Source of the DNA: Desulfosporosinus hippei DSM 8344
GTDB taxonomy: Bacteria; Bacillota; Desulfitobacteriia; Desulfitobacteriales; Desulfitobacteriaceae
DNA length: 64,000 bases
Assembly: GCF_900100785.1 (NCBI RefSeq)
Contig: NZ_FNCP01000017.1
Span: forward strand, 49,132-113,131
Reading direction: 5' to 3'
The position numbers were made by a program, and so were the translations under genes. The notes beneath the pieces were generated by a model. It saw nothing but the letters and a program-made list of their open reading frames with translations. It ran no database searches and had not been told where the DNA came from. This document shows, one piece after another, positions 1 to 8,430 of the stretch. Each line of letters begins with the position of its first letter. Position 1 is the stretch's first letter.

Positions 1-678
1 AGTGATAATTTTCTTAACACCTTTTCCATTAAACAACTTGATGTTAGATTCAGCTAATTTAGCGAAAAGTTCTTCATCCCCGATTTTACGGATAGTTTCT
101 CCACAACAGCTCTCTTCAGCTGTTAAGACCCCGAAGCTAACTCCAGCTTGTTGGAGAAGTTTGACAACACTTTTAGCAATTTTTTGGCTGCGTGTGTCAT
201 AACAGGATGTGCAGCATACATAAAGCAGATATTCAGTGCCTTCTGTAAATTCTGGAACATTCAATCCTTCTAGCCAGTCAGCTCTCTTCTCACGAGGTCC
301 GGCCCAAGGATTGCCATTGGCATGAAGACTCCCTGCTACAGGTCTTAAGTGACCCGGCAAGATGCCGGCACCTACAATCGTATTACGCATTGAGCGTACG
401 TTTTTAATAATCTCAACACTTCTCGGACAATTTGTTTGACACATGCCACAAGTAACACAGGCAAAAAGAACTTCTTCATCATCGAAACCTTCCAAGCCGA
501 GTTGTCCTTGTCGTTGCATTTTACGAATATTAAATACTTCGCTAAGCTCACCGGGAACCTGTCGGTATGGACATAGATTGGTGCAGAGACCGCACTGCAT
601 ACACCAGTTGAGCGTTTCGGCTCCTGAAGAAATAATATATTCTCTCATCTCCAGAGATACTTCTTTTATTTCATCCAT
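1..678 (-). CDS. HdrD-like Fe-S/CCG-domain protein of the qmo locus (partial, C-terminus beyond the window)
   Basis: The gene starts at the ATG at 676-678, behind GGAGCAG, and runs off the left edge; 226 codons are visible. I see two [4Fe-4S] ferredoxin motifs (Cys26/29/32/36 and Cys74/77/80/84), then the beginning of a CCG (HdrB-type) domain with Cys155-Cys156-x2-Cys159 and Cys191-Cys192-Gly. HdrC plus HdrB in one chain is the architecture of HdrD and DsrK. It lies 78 bp downstream of qmoB on the same strand. In Gram-positive sulfate reducers the membrane QmoC is known to be replaced by soluble HdrBC-type proteins, so I infer it accepts or donates electrons with QmoAB during APS reduction. 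The missing C-terminus prevents deciding whether a second CCG domain is present. Confidence 0.85.
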   Translation of the reverse strand, partial: MDEIKEVSLEMREYIISSGAETLNWCMQCGLCTNLCPYRQVPGELSEVFNIRKMQRQGQLGLEGFDDEEVLFACVTCGMCQTNCPRSVEIIKNVRSMRNTIVGAGILPGHLRPVAGSLHANGNPWAGPREKRADWLEGLNVPEFTEGTEYLLYVCCTSCYDTRSQKIAKSVVKLLQQAGVSFGVLTAEESCCGETIRKIGDEELFAKLAESNIKLFNGKGVKKIIT

Positions 679-756
679 AATACTGCTCCTTTGCTATCTT
701 ATGGGGACATTCTTTCTACCTGAATAGGAAGTTTGCCCCCCTAACCTTAGATCCAC

Positions 757-2973
757 TTAGAACCCTTTGTATGGGTTGGGGCCAAGTTCCTCAAGTTTTG
801 CGGCGAAGTCATCTAACATAGCAGGTATCTTGTCGTAATCCGTGATGGAGATTTGATCCATTCGCACTCGTTCTGAGTCCAGATCCAGCCTGTCTAAGGT
901 TTCCGACACTTTGGATAATCTGATCTCGGCCAACTCGCTTCCTTTGATGAAGTGACACTGATAATCATCACCATGCTTGCAGCCTAAAAGATAGATTCCA
1001 TCGATTCCAGCTGACATTGAATCAGCTATCCAAACTAAACTCAATGAGCCCAGACATCTTAGAGGGATAACGCGAACCCATGCATTATACTTAAGCCGAT
1101 TAATACCAGCCATATCTAAAGCGGGGTAAGCATCATTTTCACAAGCAAAAATCAGGATTCTTGGCTTTTCTTCATCTTCATCAGGAACTTCGATTGACTT
1201 AATCAGATTACCAATCATAGGAACAGAGTAGTTCTTAAAGGTAATAATCCGTTCAGGACATGCGCCCATACAGATTCCGCATCTGCGACAGCGGGTCGGA
1301 TTTGGCAACGGATTAAATTTATCATCTTCGTTAATCGCACCAAAAGGACATTCTACAGTACAACGCTTACATTGAGTACATCTCGACATTGCAAAGTCTG
1401 GGAAAGACATATCCCCTACTCGAGGGTGTACCGCCATGCCTTGGGCACTTGATTCCATACATTGAATTGCCTTTAAGGTTGCTCCTGTAGCATCTTCAAT
1501 CGAAGACAATTCATCCATTGGAGCCCTTACGCTACCGGCTGCATAAATTCCGGTACGGCGAGTTTCATATGGGAAGCAGATAAAATGAGAGTCAGCAAAT
1601 CCATATTTCAAGGTAGGCATTTCAGGACCTTGACGATATGAGAGATTGAGGAGATTTGATCTGAGAATAACTTCCGGCTTAGGACCATCGTCCTTCTTAT
1701 CTTCCTCTGTATCTGCTTTAGCTGCGAAATCTTCTCCTAAAGCTGTTGTTGGAACCATACCATTTGCTAGAACTACCATATCCACTGCTTCAGTAGATAT
1801 CGTTGCTCCAGATAGAACATCTGTTGCTTCAATAAGCAGGTTCTTTTCGCCATCTTCGGTAATACCTTTAATTTCTCCCCTGACGAAAATACTTCCATCT
1901 TTTTGCACTTGTTGATAGAGCCTCTCGTATTGACCAGGTGTTCTCATATCTTTATAGAAAACAAAAACATTTGCTTCCGGGTTTTGTTCTTTAATATAAG
2001 AAGCCTGTTTTAGGGACTCTACGCAACATGTTGCCGAACAATAGGGTAAGTGTTCAGGATCCCGTGATCCTGCGCATTGAATAAAGGCAATAGTTTGTAC
2101 TTCTTTACCATCTGGACGAACAATCTTTCCTTTAGAAGCTATTTCTTCCATTTGCAGTCCAGTGATTACATTCTCATACTTGCCATAACCAAGATAATCC
2201 AATTTTGTCGGATCATATGGAACAGCTCCTGTAGCAAGAACAACGGATCCGACTCTTTCCGTGATCGTAGCACCATTTTGGCTGATTGATGCATCGAACA
2301 TACCTGGTGAACCAGCTATTTCAAGAATCTCAGCACCTGTGTAGACTGTAACATCAGGATTAGCTTCAACCTCTTTAATTAACTCAGCAACATCTACCTC
2401 TTCAGGTGCAGTATAGGGTGCTTTTCGAGGAACTTGTTTAAACAAGCCATTCATCCAGCCTCCAAGAGCTGAGCTTTTCTCAACTAAAACAGCCTTATAC
2501 CCTGCTTTGGCAGCTTCTAGAGCAGATGTCATACCTGTCAAGCCACCGCCAACAACTAATAGGGTTTTAACCATATTTACACCTTGATAAGGTTCAGGCA
2601 ATTCAATGTGCTTCACCTTAGCAAGACCCATTCTTAGATAATCTTCCGCCATCATCTGGGTGTCTTCGTCGTTTGCTGTTTGACTCCAGATGACCTGTTC
2701 CCGAAGATTTACTCTCTCCATAATAACGGAGTCAAATTCAAAAACATCATAATTAACGCGCGGGGAACAAGCAGCAATAAGAATTGTGTTAACGCCTTCA
2801 TTCTCAATGTCGCTCTTTATTAACTCTACCCCTTCAGAACCACAGAGAAAGGGGTGTGTCTTACATACAGGAACCTTGCCTTCCTTGGTAGCAACCTTGG
2901 ACAGGCTCTCTATTTCCAGAGATTCTCCTAGACTACATCCAGTACAGATATAAACACCTGTTTTTTTAACCAT
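757..2973 (-). CDS. qmoB: QmoB, HdrA/MvhD-like flavin and Fe-S subunit of the Qmo complex
   Basis: 738 residues. After an N-terminal cysteine-containing segment (Cys10, Cys13, Cys37, Cys44) comes an HdrA-type FAD domain with the Rossmann motif VVGGGLTG near residue 140, two ferredoxin clusters near 529 (CTQCKRCTVECP) and 561 (CRRCGICMGACP), and from about 598 an MvhD/FlpD-like domain with conserved Cys. This order (HdrA plus MvhD) distinguishes QmoB from QmoA. The family passes electrons between the quinone/Hdr partner and APS reductase in the cytoplasm. The ATG follows GAGGAGG, which lies in the last codons of qmoA four bases upstream, so the two are translationally linked. Other HdrA paralogues share the fold; adjacency to qmoA and the HdrD-like gene supports the assignment. 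Confidence 0.9.
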   Translation of the reverse strand: MVKKTGVYICTGCSLGESLEIESLSKVATKEGKVPVCKTHPFLCGSEGVELIKSDIENEGVNTILIAACSPRVNYDVFEFDSVIMERVNLREQVIWSQTANDEDTQMMAEDYLRMGLAKVKHIELPEPYQGVNMVKTLLVVGGGLTGMTSALEAAKAGYKAVLVEKSSALGGWMNGLFKQVPRKAPYTAPEEVDVAELIKEVEANPDVTVYTGAEILEIAGSPGMFDASISQNGATITERVGSVVLATGAVPYDPTKLDYLGYGKYENVITGLQMEEIASKGKIVRPDGKEVQTIAFIQCAGSRDPEHLPYCSATCCVESLKQASYIKEQNPEANVFVFYKDMRTPGQYERLYQQVQKDGSIFVRGEIKGITEDGEKNLLIEATDVLSGATISTEAVDMVVLANGMVPTTALGEDFAAKADTEEDKKDDGPKPEVILRSNLLNLSYRQGPEMPTLKYGFADSHFICFPYETRRTGIYAAGSVRAPMDELSSIEDATGATLKAIQCMESSAQGMAVHPRVGDMSFPDFAMSRCTQCKRCTVECPFGAINEDDKFNPLPNPTRCRRCGICMGACPERIITFKNYSVPMIGNLIKSIEVPDEDEEKPRILIFACENDAYPALDMAGINRLKYNAWVRVIPLRCLGSLSLVWIADSMSAGIDGIYLLGCKHGDDYQCHFIKGSELAEIRLSKVSETLDRLDLDSERVRMDQISITDYDKIPAMLDDFAAKLEELGPNPYKGF

Positions 2974-2977
2974 TGGG

Positions 2978-4210
2978 CTACCTCCTCACCGTAGATTGAA
3001 TGGCCTTAAGCGCTGCAGATGTAGAATCTTTCACCGATGAGGAAACATCCAAAGGCTTCTTAGCGCATCCTGCACCGAAAATTCCTGGTTGGGAAACAAT
3101 AAAGCCATCCTCATCATAGGATATTGTATCGAGTGCACTCGAGGTAGATGGTGCCATACCTGTCGCTAGTACAACCATATCAACGGTTTCCTTCATAATT
3201 TCACCAGTTAATTGGTTCTCAACTTGTACGATTAAATCCTTCGTCTCAGGATCTTCAGAAATCTCGCCAACTTTTCCTTTTATCATGTTTATATCATCTT
3301 GGACTTTTGTATAAAAATCTTCGTGTTTTCCCATTGCTCTAACATCTATATAAAACATATAGACTTTTGCATCTGGGCTGGCGGATTTTACGTAGGTTGC
3401 CTGTTTAAGCGAAGCCATACAACAAACTCCCGAACAATAAGGAAGATGATTTTCATCTCGGGATCCTGCACACTGAACAAAAGCAATGGTTTTTACTTCT
3501 TTTCCGTCAGATGGACGAAGGATTTTTCCCGCGGTAGGACCATTAGAAGCAGCCAATCTTTCCATAATAACGTTTGTAATAACATTTTCATGACGTCCAA
3601 AACCGTAATAGTCTACCTTTTTAGCATCATAGGGTTCCCAACCGGTGGCCCATACGATTGATCCAACATTTAAATTAAAGCTTTTAGCCGACATATCTAA
3701 TTCAATAGCGCCATATTCACAGGCAGCAACACATTTCCCACATTCTGCTCCCAAACAAGCTGATCCATCAATCACATACTTCATTGGGAATGCAAACTCG
3801 TGAGCGTTATAAATAGCCTTTGTTTTACCCATTCCATAATTAAACTCATTAGCCCGCTCTGCTGGACATGCCTCAGTACATTTGCCACATGCAGTACAAT
3901 TATGATTCACATAACGAGGATTTGACTTAACAGTTACAGTATAGTCTCCTTCTACTCCATCAATCTTTTCGATTTCTGACAAAGTGAAGAATTTGATGCG
4001 GGGATTTTGCTTAATCCGTTTAAAATTAATCTCCAGCCCGCAGTTCGGTGGGCACAGCTTAGGAAAATACTGATTCATCTGGGCCACTCTACCACCTAGG
4101 TAGGATTTCTGTTCAACCAGATAAACTTCGCTTCCTGCCTCGGAAGCTTCAATAGCGGCTGTAAGTCCGCTCACTCCTCCTCCGACCACTAAAATACTCT
4201 TATGCGCCAT
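2978..4210 (-). CDS. qmoA: QmoA, HdrA-like FAD/Fe-S subunit of the Qmo complex
   Basis: 410 residues from the ATG at 4210, chosen because GGGAGG lies seven bases upstream; an in-frame start eight codons earlier would place this site inside the gene. The FAD-binding motif VVGGGVSGLTAA lies near residues 7-18, the LCPPNCGLE motif typical of QmoA/HdrA near 52-60, and ferredoxin-type Cys clusters near 103 (CTACGKCTEACP) and 150 (CLGAECGKCVAAC). It is shorter than HdrA of methanogens, as expected for QmoA. The complex links the membrane quinone pool or Hdr-type partners to APS reductase. The gene is first in the qmoA-qmoB-hdrD-like operon. Unlike in many sulfate reducers, aprBA and sat are not upstream: about 660 noncoding bases and an unrelated dehydrogenase gene lie there. 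Confidence 0.9.
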   Translation of the reverse strand: MAHKSILVVGGGVSGLTAAIEASEAGSEVYLVEQKSYLGGRVAQMNQYFPKLCPPNCGLEINFKRIKQNPRIKFFTLSEIEKIDGVEGDYTVTVKSNPRYVNHNCTACGKCTEACPAERANEFNYGMGKTKAIYNAHEFAFPMKYVIDGSACLGAECGKCVAACEYGAIELDMSAKSFNLNVGSIVWATGWEPYDAKKVDYYGFGRHENVITNVIMERLAASNGPTAGKILRPSDGKEVKTIAFVQCAGSRDENHLPYCSGVCCMASLKQATYVKSASPDAKVYMFYIDVRAMGKHEDFYTKVQDDINMIKGKVGEISEDPETKDLIVQVENQLTGEIMKETVDMVVLATGMAPSTSSALDTISYDEDGFIVSQPGIFGAGCAKKPLDVSSSVKDSTSAALKAIQSTVRR

Positions 4211-4868
4211 CCTTCTACCTCCCTTATATGTCAATAGACTCTCGGCATTTACCGAGGCAGTTGGATCAAGAGCTTTCTCGAACCAACCTTATAGCACTCC
4301 TCCTACCTTAATAGGAGATATTTGCTTTCATAGTATATAGTACTTTCTCGCTCCTATTTTTAACTCGCGGATCATGAGGTATATGATTTCTTTCACATAC
4401 TAATTAGCAACAAAACTTGTCCTATTAAATATATATCACGTCAAACGTAACAAAATGCACAAACTTGATTTAATTATTTTGCAAATTATTTATTTCACTT
4501 ACAAAATAAGACTAGCACTGTGGTCGTAATAAGTCAATATGGCGATAATTAAGATATTATATAGTGAACTGATCTTCGATACCTTCGTAAATCTAGTTGA
4601 AATGATATTCTAACGATCTAACCTCTTTCTATAGAAGTTATCATGCAAATACGATTATCCTTTCCGGCTATAAATAGGCAGAAAAATATGTAAAAAGCTA
4701 AGGAATCACCGTAAACAGGATATTATTTCTCAATCTTTACGAATTTTTCCTTATATAATCATCTCTTCTACATATCCCCCCAAAATACCTTCTAGTTTTT
4801 TACTGTTTTCTACCTAACCTTAAATTCGCAATAAGGAAACCTCATGTAATCTTAATATAGAGCTTGTT
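4211..4868. other. Noncoding region upstream of qmoA
   Basis: About 660 bases without a credible gene on either strand. It is AT-rich and must carry the qmoA promoter and a leader on the minus strand. A TTGACG-like -35 (minus strand, about 4439-4444) is visible, but no convincing -10 stands at the right spacing. Short inverted repeats occur near 4260-4300 and 4310-4360. I recognise no riboswitch class, tRNA or repeat family here. Confidence 0.5.
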
Positions 4869-4895
4869 AAAAAGGAGAGCATATAGCTCTCCTTT
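4869..4895 (-). terminator. Rho-independent terminator of the beta-hydroxyacid dehydrogenase gene
   Basis: A perfect ten-base stem (AAAGGAGAGC / GCTCTCCTTT) with a five-base loop is followed on the minus strand by TTTTT. It lies about 20 bases past the stop codon at 4914. Confidence 0.85.
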
Positions 4896-4913
4896 ACCAA
4901 TTTACGATTATCT

Positions 4914-5801
4914 TTAGTTATGTTCCAGATACAGTTTGAACAGCGCTTGTGTCCCGCTATTCTCCTCTCCACGTTCTGCGAGCTTTTCATATAAGGTCTT
5001 TGCTAACTCTAAACCCGGTGTGAGCAATCCCATCTGTTTTGCGGACTCTAAAGCAATCGTCATATCTTTAATGAAATGCTTTACATAAAAACCAGGCGCA
5101 AAGTTATTAGCTAACATACGCGGCGCAAGGTTACTTAAGGAGAAACTTGCTGCCGCTCCCGTTTCAATACTTTTTAAGACGACCTCAGGCTTAAGCCCTG
5201 CCTTTTGAGCGTAGGCCATTGATTCACATACCCCGATCATGGTCGAGGCAATTACTATTTGATTGCACATCTTTGTGTATTGACCGGCTCCGGCACTTCC
5301 TTGTAAAACTACATTTTTGCCTAAGCAATTAAAAATTGGAAGTATTCTATTAAACACTTCTTCGTCCCCACCGACCATTATCGCCAGGCGAGCCTCTTTT
5401 GCTCCTACATCTCCTCCGGATACGGGCGCATCAAGTGCATACATACCGAGGACAGATGCCTCATTATAGATCTTCTTAGCAAGGTCGGGAGATGAGGTAG
5501 TCATATCAACGAAATGGCTGCCCTTTTTAGCATTTTTTAGAATTCCATTTGCTCCCAGATATACTTCTTCTACATCTTTTGGATAACCAACCATTGTAAT
5601 GACTACATTACAGCTTGCAGCTAACTCAGCAATGGAATCTTGCCATTCTGCACCCATTTTAACTAAGTCCTCAGCGCTTGCCTTAGTGCGGTTGTAGACT
5701 GCTACCCTATATCCAGCCTTAAGCAAGTGACCGGCCATACTCTTACCCATAACACCTGTACCAATAAAGCCAATAATTGCGTTCTCTTTAGTTAGGCTCA
5801 T
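4914..5801 (-). CDS. NAD(P)-dependent beta-hydroxyacid dehydrogenase (3-hydroxyisobutyrate dehydrogenase / tartronate semialdehyde reductase family)
   Basis: 295 residues from the ATG at 5801, which has GGAAGGGG eight bases upstream. The N-terminal nucleotide-binding motif GFIGTGVMGKSMAGHL, the substrate signature DAPVSGGDVGAKEA and the catalytic lysine region GAGQYTKMCNQ are all present, in the usual order for the family. Members oxidise or reduce short beta-hydroxyacids such as 3-hydroxyisobutyrate, tartronate semialdehyde or succinic semialdehyde; sequence alone does not fix the substrate here. It is a single gene with its own terminator, between the qmo operon and desulfoferrodoxin, with no pathway partner beside it. 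Confidence 0.85.
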   Translation of the reverse strand: MSLTKENAIIGFIGTGVMGKSMAGHLLKAGYRVAVYNRTKASAEDLVKMGAEWQDSIAELAASCNVVITMVGYPKDVEEVYLGANGILKNAKKGSHFVDMTTSSPDLAKKIYNEASVLGMYALDAPVSGGDVGAKEARLAIMVGGDEEVFNRILPIFNCLGKNVVLQGSAGAGQYTKMCNQIVIASTMIGVCESMAYAQKAGLKPEVVLKSIETGAAASFSLSNLAPRMLANNFAPGFYVKHFIKDMTIALESAKQMGLLTPGLELAKTLYEKLAERGEENSGTQALFKLYLEHN

Positions 5802-6003
5802 AATTTTTACCCCTTCCATTAACATTGTGCTATAACAGACTGGTGATTATGTAAAGTTCTAAACACCACATTGAATCCATAAATAGATCATTACTTACCT
5901 ATTACAATAAAACTATAGAATATCCATCTATAAGTGTCAAGCAAACCTCATTAAAGACATGAAAGGACAATAGCATTGCCGCTAGATCATAATGGTGGAT
6001 GTG

Positions 6004-6036
6004 AAAAAAGCAGGCAAGTAAAACCTGCCTGCCTGC
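6004..6036 (-). terminator. Terminator of the desulfoferrodoxin gene
   Basis: A GC-rich inverted repeat (GCAGGCA / TGCCTGC) is followed on the minus strand by six T residues, just past the stop codon at 6049. Confidence 0.8.
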
Positions 6037-6048
6037 TCAATAATCATT

Positions 6049-6432
6049 TTACTTACTCGTCTTCCATAGACCATGAATGTTACAGTATTCTCTAACCTCA
6101 ATAACCTCGTCTTCAGCAACCAAGAAAGTAGCTTCAGGCGCTTGCCCCGGTTCAAGTTCCGCCCTAAGAACTTGTTCCTTTGTCAAAACCTCTATAAACC
6201 GAATGAAATGTTTTTCCTCCATTGGGTGAGCAGCACTGCCGACCTTAACTTTAATCCCCCCACTTACTGCTTCAATAACAGGAACATGTTTTTCTAGGCT
6301 TGCATCTGTTGTACCCGCCTGTAGTATATTCATCGGTTTATTACAACAGACCAATGCAGATGCTCCAGTATTAACAACTTCAACAACATTACCACAAATG
6401 CTACATACATAAAGTTCTCTTAGATTTGTCAT
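6049..6432 (-). CDS. dfx: Desulfoferrodoxin (superoxide reductase)
   Basis: 127 residues, the normal length for a two-iron desulfoferrodoxin. Centre I, a desulforedoxin-type Fe(Cys)4 site, is formed by Cys10, Cys13, Cys29 and Cys30. Centre II, the catalytic Fe(His)4Cys site, is formed by His49 (EKHVP), His69 and His75 (HPMEEKHF), Cys117 and His120 (CNIHG). The enzyme reduces superoxide to hydrogen peroxide in the cytoplasm without producing oxygen, a normal oxygen defence of sulfate reducers and other anaerobes. It is monocistronic with its own terminator; no rubredoxin gene is adjacent. The upstream region to 6682 is shared with the divergent acyl-CoA ligase gene. Confidence 0.95.
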   Translation of the reverse strand: MTNLRELYVCSICGNVVEVVNTGASALVCCNKPMNILQAGTTDASLEKHVPVIEAVSGGIKVKVGSAAHPMEEKHFIRFIEVLTKEQVLRAELEPGQAPEATFLVAEDEVIEVREYCNIHGLWKTSK

Positions 6433-6592
6433 AGTTCAGCCTCCATCTTTTTGATTAATTTTATGTGTATTAGTATTCTCCAAATATTTAAATTTTCCTC
6501 CTTATAAATATTACTTTTTTGCAATAAAAATTAAAAACGAATTTGTCTCCAAACAATTTCAATCGTTGACAAGAACCCAAAAGGTCGTTGTT

Positions 6593-6642
6593 TTTTGATT
6601 ATTTTAAATATTTTTAATAATCAAAACATATCTCTATATAAT
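6593..6642 (+). promoter_or_regulatory. Candidate promoter with overlapping inverted repeat for the acyl-CoA ligase/dehydratase operon
   Basis: A perfect 11-base inverted repeat (TTTTGATTATT at 6593-6603 and AATAATCAAAA at 6616-6626) overlaps a weak -35 (TTAATA, about 6614-6619). A TATAAT -10 stands at 6637-6642, 17 bases on. The gene starts at 6683. The repeat is well placed for an operator that blocks the -35 region. The promoter call is from motif matching only. Confidence 0.4.
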
Positions 6643-6682
6643 AATGATATACTAAACTAACTTTTTCAAAGGAGGAAAAGCG

Positions 6683-8368
6683 ATGAGCAAGGTCTCTACC
6701 CATGAAAAATTCCTTCCTTGGACCAACCATTATGATTCTGAGGTTCCTATAACATTGAGTTATCCTCAAGAACCTCTTCCTAGCTTATTCCATAAAAGTG
6801 TCAAAAATTACGCTGAGGCAATTGCCTTGATTTTTTTCGGCCGCAAGATAAGTTACCGGCAATTAGGCTCATATGTTAATAGCTTAACAACGTCATTACA
6901 TAAAATTGGCATACAACAGGGTGATCGAATCGCATTATTACTGCCGAACTGCCCTCAATATGTAATAAGTTACTATGCCATCTTAAGCTTAGGCGCAATA
7001 GTAGTCCCAGTTAATCCTTTAAGCACAGAATCTGAACTAATTCATATTTTTCGTAATGCCCAAGTCCGTATGGCTATTAGTTTGGATCTATTAGCTGGGC
7101 GATTGGAAAACGTACGACAATCTTTACACAACAATAACGAGCATCTCATCTTAGAACATACCTATTATACGGGGCTAAATGAATTTATGCCTATCCCAAT
7201 AAAATATATTTATCGATTGTCACGGAAAGTACCTGCCGAAACCAAAGCACGCTTACCCTATTGCCAGTGGCTAAAAACCCTACTTCTTCAAAAAGAACAG
7301 CAACCCAACCCTTGCGCAATTGATCTTTATAGAGATATCGCAGTGTTAATTTATACCGGAGGAACAACCGGTAAGCCGAAAGGGGTTATGCTCACACATC
7401 AAGCCTTAGTTGCCAATGCAAGTCAGGGCGCTGCCTGGGTTCAAATGCATGAAAATGATCGTTTACTTGCAGTACTACCAATATTTCATGGTTTTGGAAT
7501 GTCAGTTTGTATGAATGCACCTCTAATCTCAGGATCTTCCTGTGTCCTTATTCCGCGTTTTAATGGAGATGACATTCTCAAAGGAATTCATCGCTACCAT
7601 CCAACACTATTTGCTGGAGTTCCTACCATGTTTATAGGCCTTATTAACCATCCCTGTTTATCTCAGTATAATCTTTCCTCTCTACGAGGTTGTTTTGTCG
7701 GAGCAGCTCCTTTAGCCCCTGAAGTTAAGCGCAAATTCGAAGACCTAACAGGAAGCAGGCTTATGGAAGGCTATGGGTTGACTGAAGTGGTTACAGCTGT
7801 CTGTGCCAACCCCTATCGTGGTGTTAATAAAACCGGCAGTATTGGGATACCCTTTCCGGATGTCTATATGCAAGTAAAAGATCTTCAGACCGGGGAGAAC
7901 TTGCCACCCCTAGAAGTCGGTGAAATATCACTCACGTGTCCGGAGGTCATGCTCGGATATTATAATCAACCTCTAGAAACTTCTCAAGCACTTCGAGAGG
8001 GTTGGTTATATACCGGCGATATCGGCTATATGGATGAAGAAGGGTACTTCTATTTAATCGATCGCAAGAAGGACATGATTATTTGCGGGGGATTTAATGT
8101 CTATCCCCGGGAAGTTGAGGATGTCCTCTACCAATATCCATCTGTAAAAGAGGCATGCGTAATCGGTATTCCAGACAATTATAAAGGTGAGGTTGTTAAG
8201 GCGTTTATTACTTTAAAAGAAGACGCCAGTGCCAAGGAACATGATGTTATCGAATTTTGCCGACAACATCTTTTACCGTACAAAGTTCCTCAGCAGGTAG
8301 AGATTCGAGATGAGCTTCCTATGACTGCTATTGGGAAGATTTTAAAGCGTGCTCTCCGTGAGGGATAG
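6683..8368 (+). CDS. Acyl-CoA synthetase (AMP-forming, long-chain fatty acid-CoA ligase family)
   Basis: 561 residues; the ATG follows AAAGGAGGAAAAGCG. ANL-superfamily motifs are in order: the P-loop YTGGTTGKPKGVMLTH near residues 230-245, the adenylate motif GYGLTE, the YTGD aspartate motif, and the hinge/lysine region DRKKDMIICGGFNVYPREVE, with the C-terminal catalytic lysine in TAIGKILKR. It makes acyl-CoA from a carboxylic acid, ATP and CoA through an acyl-adenylate. It is the first gene of a plus-strand operon with a 2-hydroxyacyl-CoA dehydratase and its activator, so the likely substrate is a 2-hydroxy acid or a related aromatic or branched acid rather than a bulk fatty acid. That inference rests on context, not on binding-pocket residues. 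Confidence 0.85.
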   Translation: MSKVSTHEKFLPWTNHYDSEVPITLSYPQEPLPSLFHKSVKNYAEAIALIFFGRKISYRQLGSYVNSLTTSLHKIGIQQGDRIALLLPNCPQYVISYYAILSLGAIVVPVNPLSTESELIHIFRNAQVRMAISLDLLAGRLENVRQSLHNNNEHLILEHTYYTGLNEFMPIPIKYIYRLSRKVPAETKARLPYCQWLKTLLLQKEQQPNPCAIDLYRDIAVLIYTGGTTGKPKGVMLTHQALVANASQGAAWVQMHENDRLLAVLPIFHGFGMSVCMNAPLISGSSCVLIPRFNGDDILKGIHRYHPTLFAGVPTMFIGLINHPCLSQYNLSSLRGCFVGAAPLAPEVKRKFEDLTGSRLMEGYGLTEVVTAVCANPYRGVNKTGSIGIPFPDVYMQVKDLQTGENLPPLEVGEISLTCPEVMLGYYNQPLETSQALREGWLYTGDIGYMDEEGYFYLIDRKKDMIICGGFNVYPREVEDVLYQYPSVKEACVIGIPDNYKGEVVKAFITLKEDASAKEHDVIEFCRQHLLPYKVPQQVEIRDELPMTAIGKILKRALREG

Positions 8369-8430
8369 TATTAATCTTATCAACAAACCTAAAATCAAAG
8401 TGTTAAAACATATGGAGAGGAGTACTATGA

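Noticed and set aside
443..727. Plus-strand frame opposite the HdrD-like gene
   Set aside because: It overlaps a minus-strand frame with clear Fe-S motifs; the plus-strand translation has no recognisable features or ribosome-binding site.
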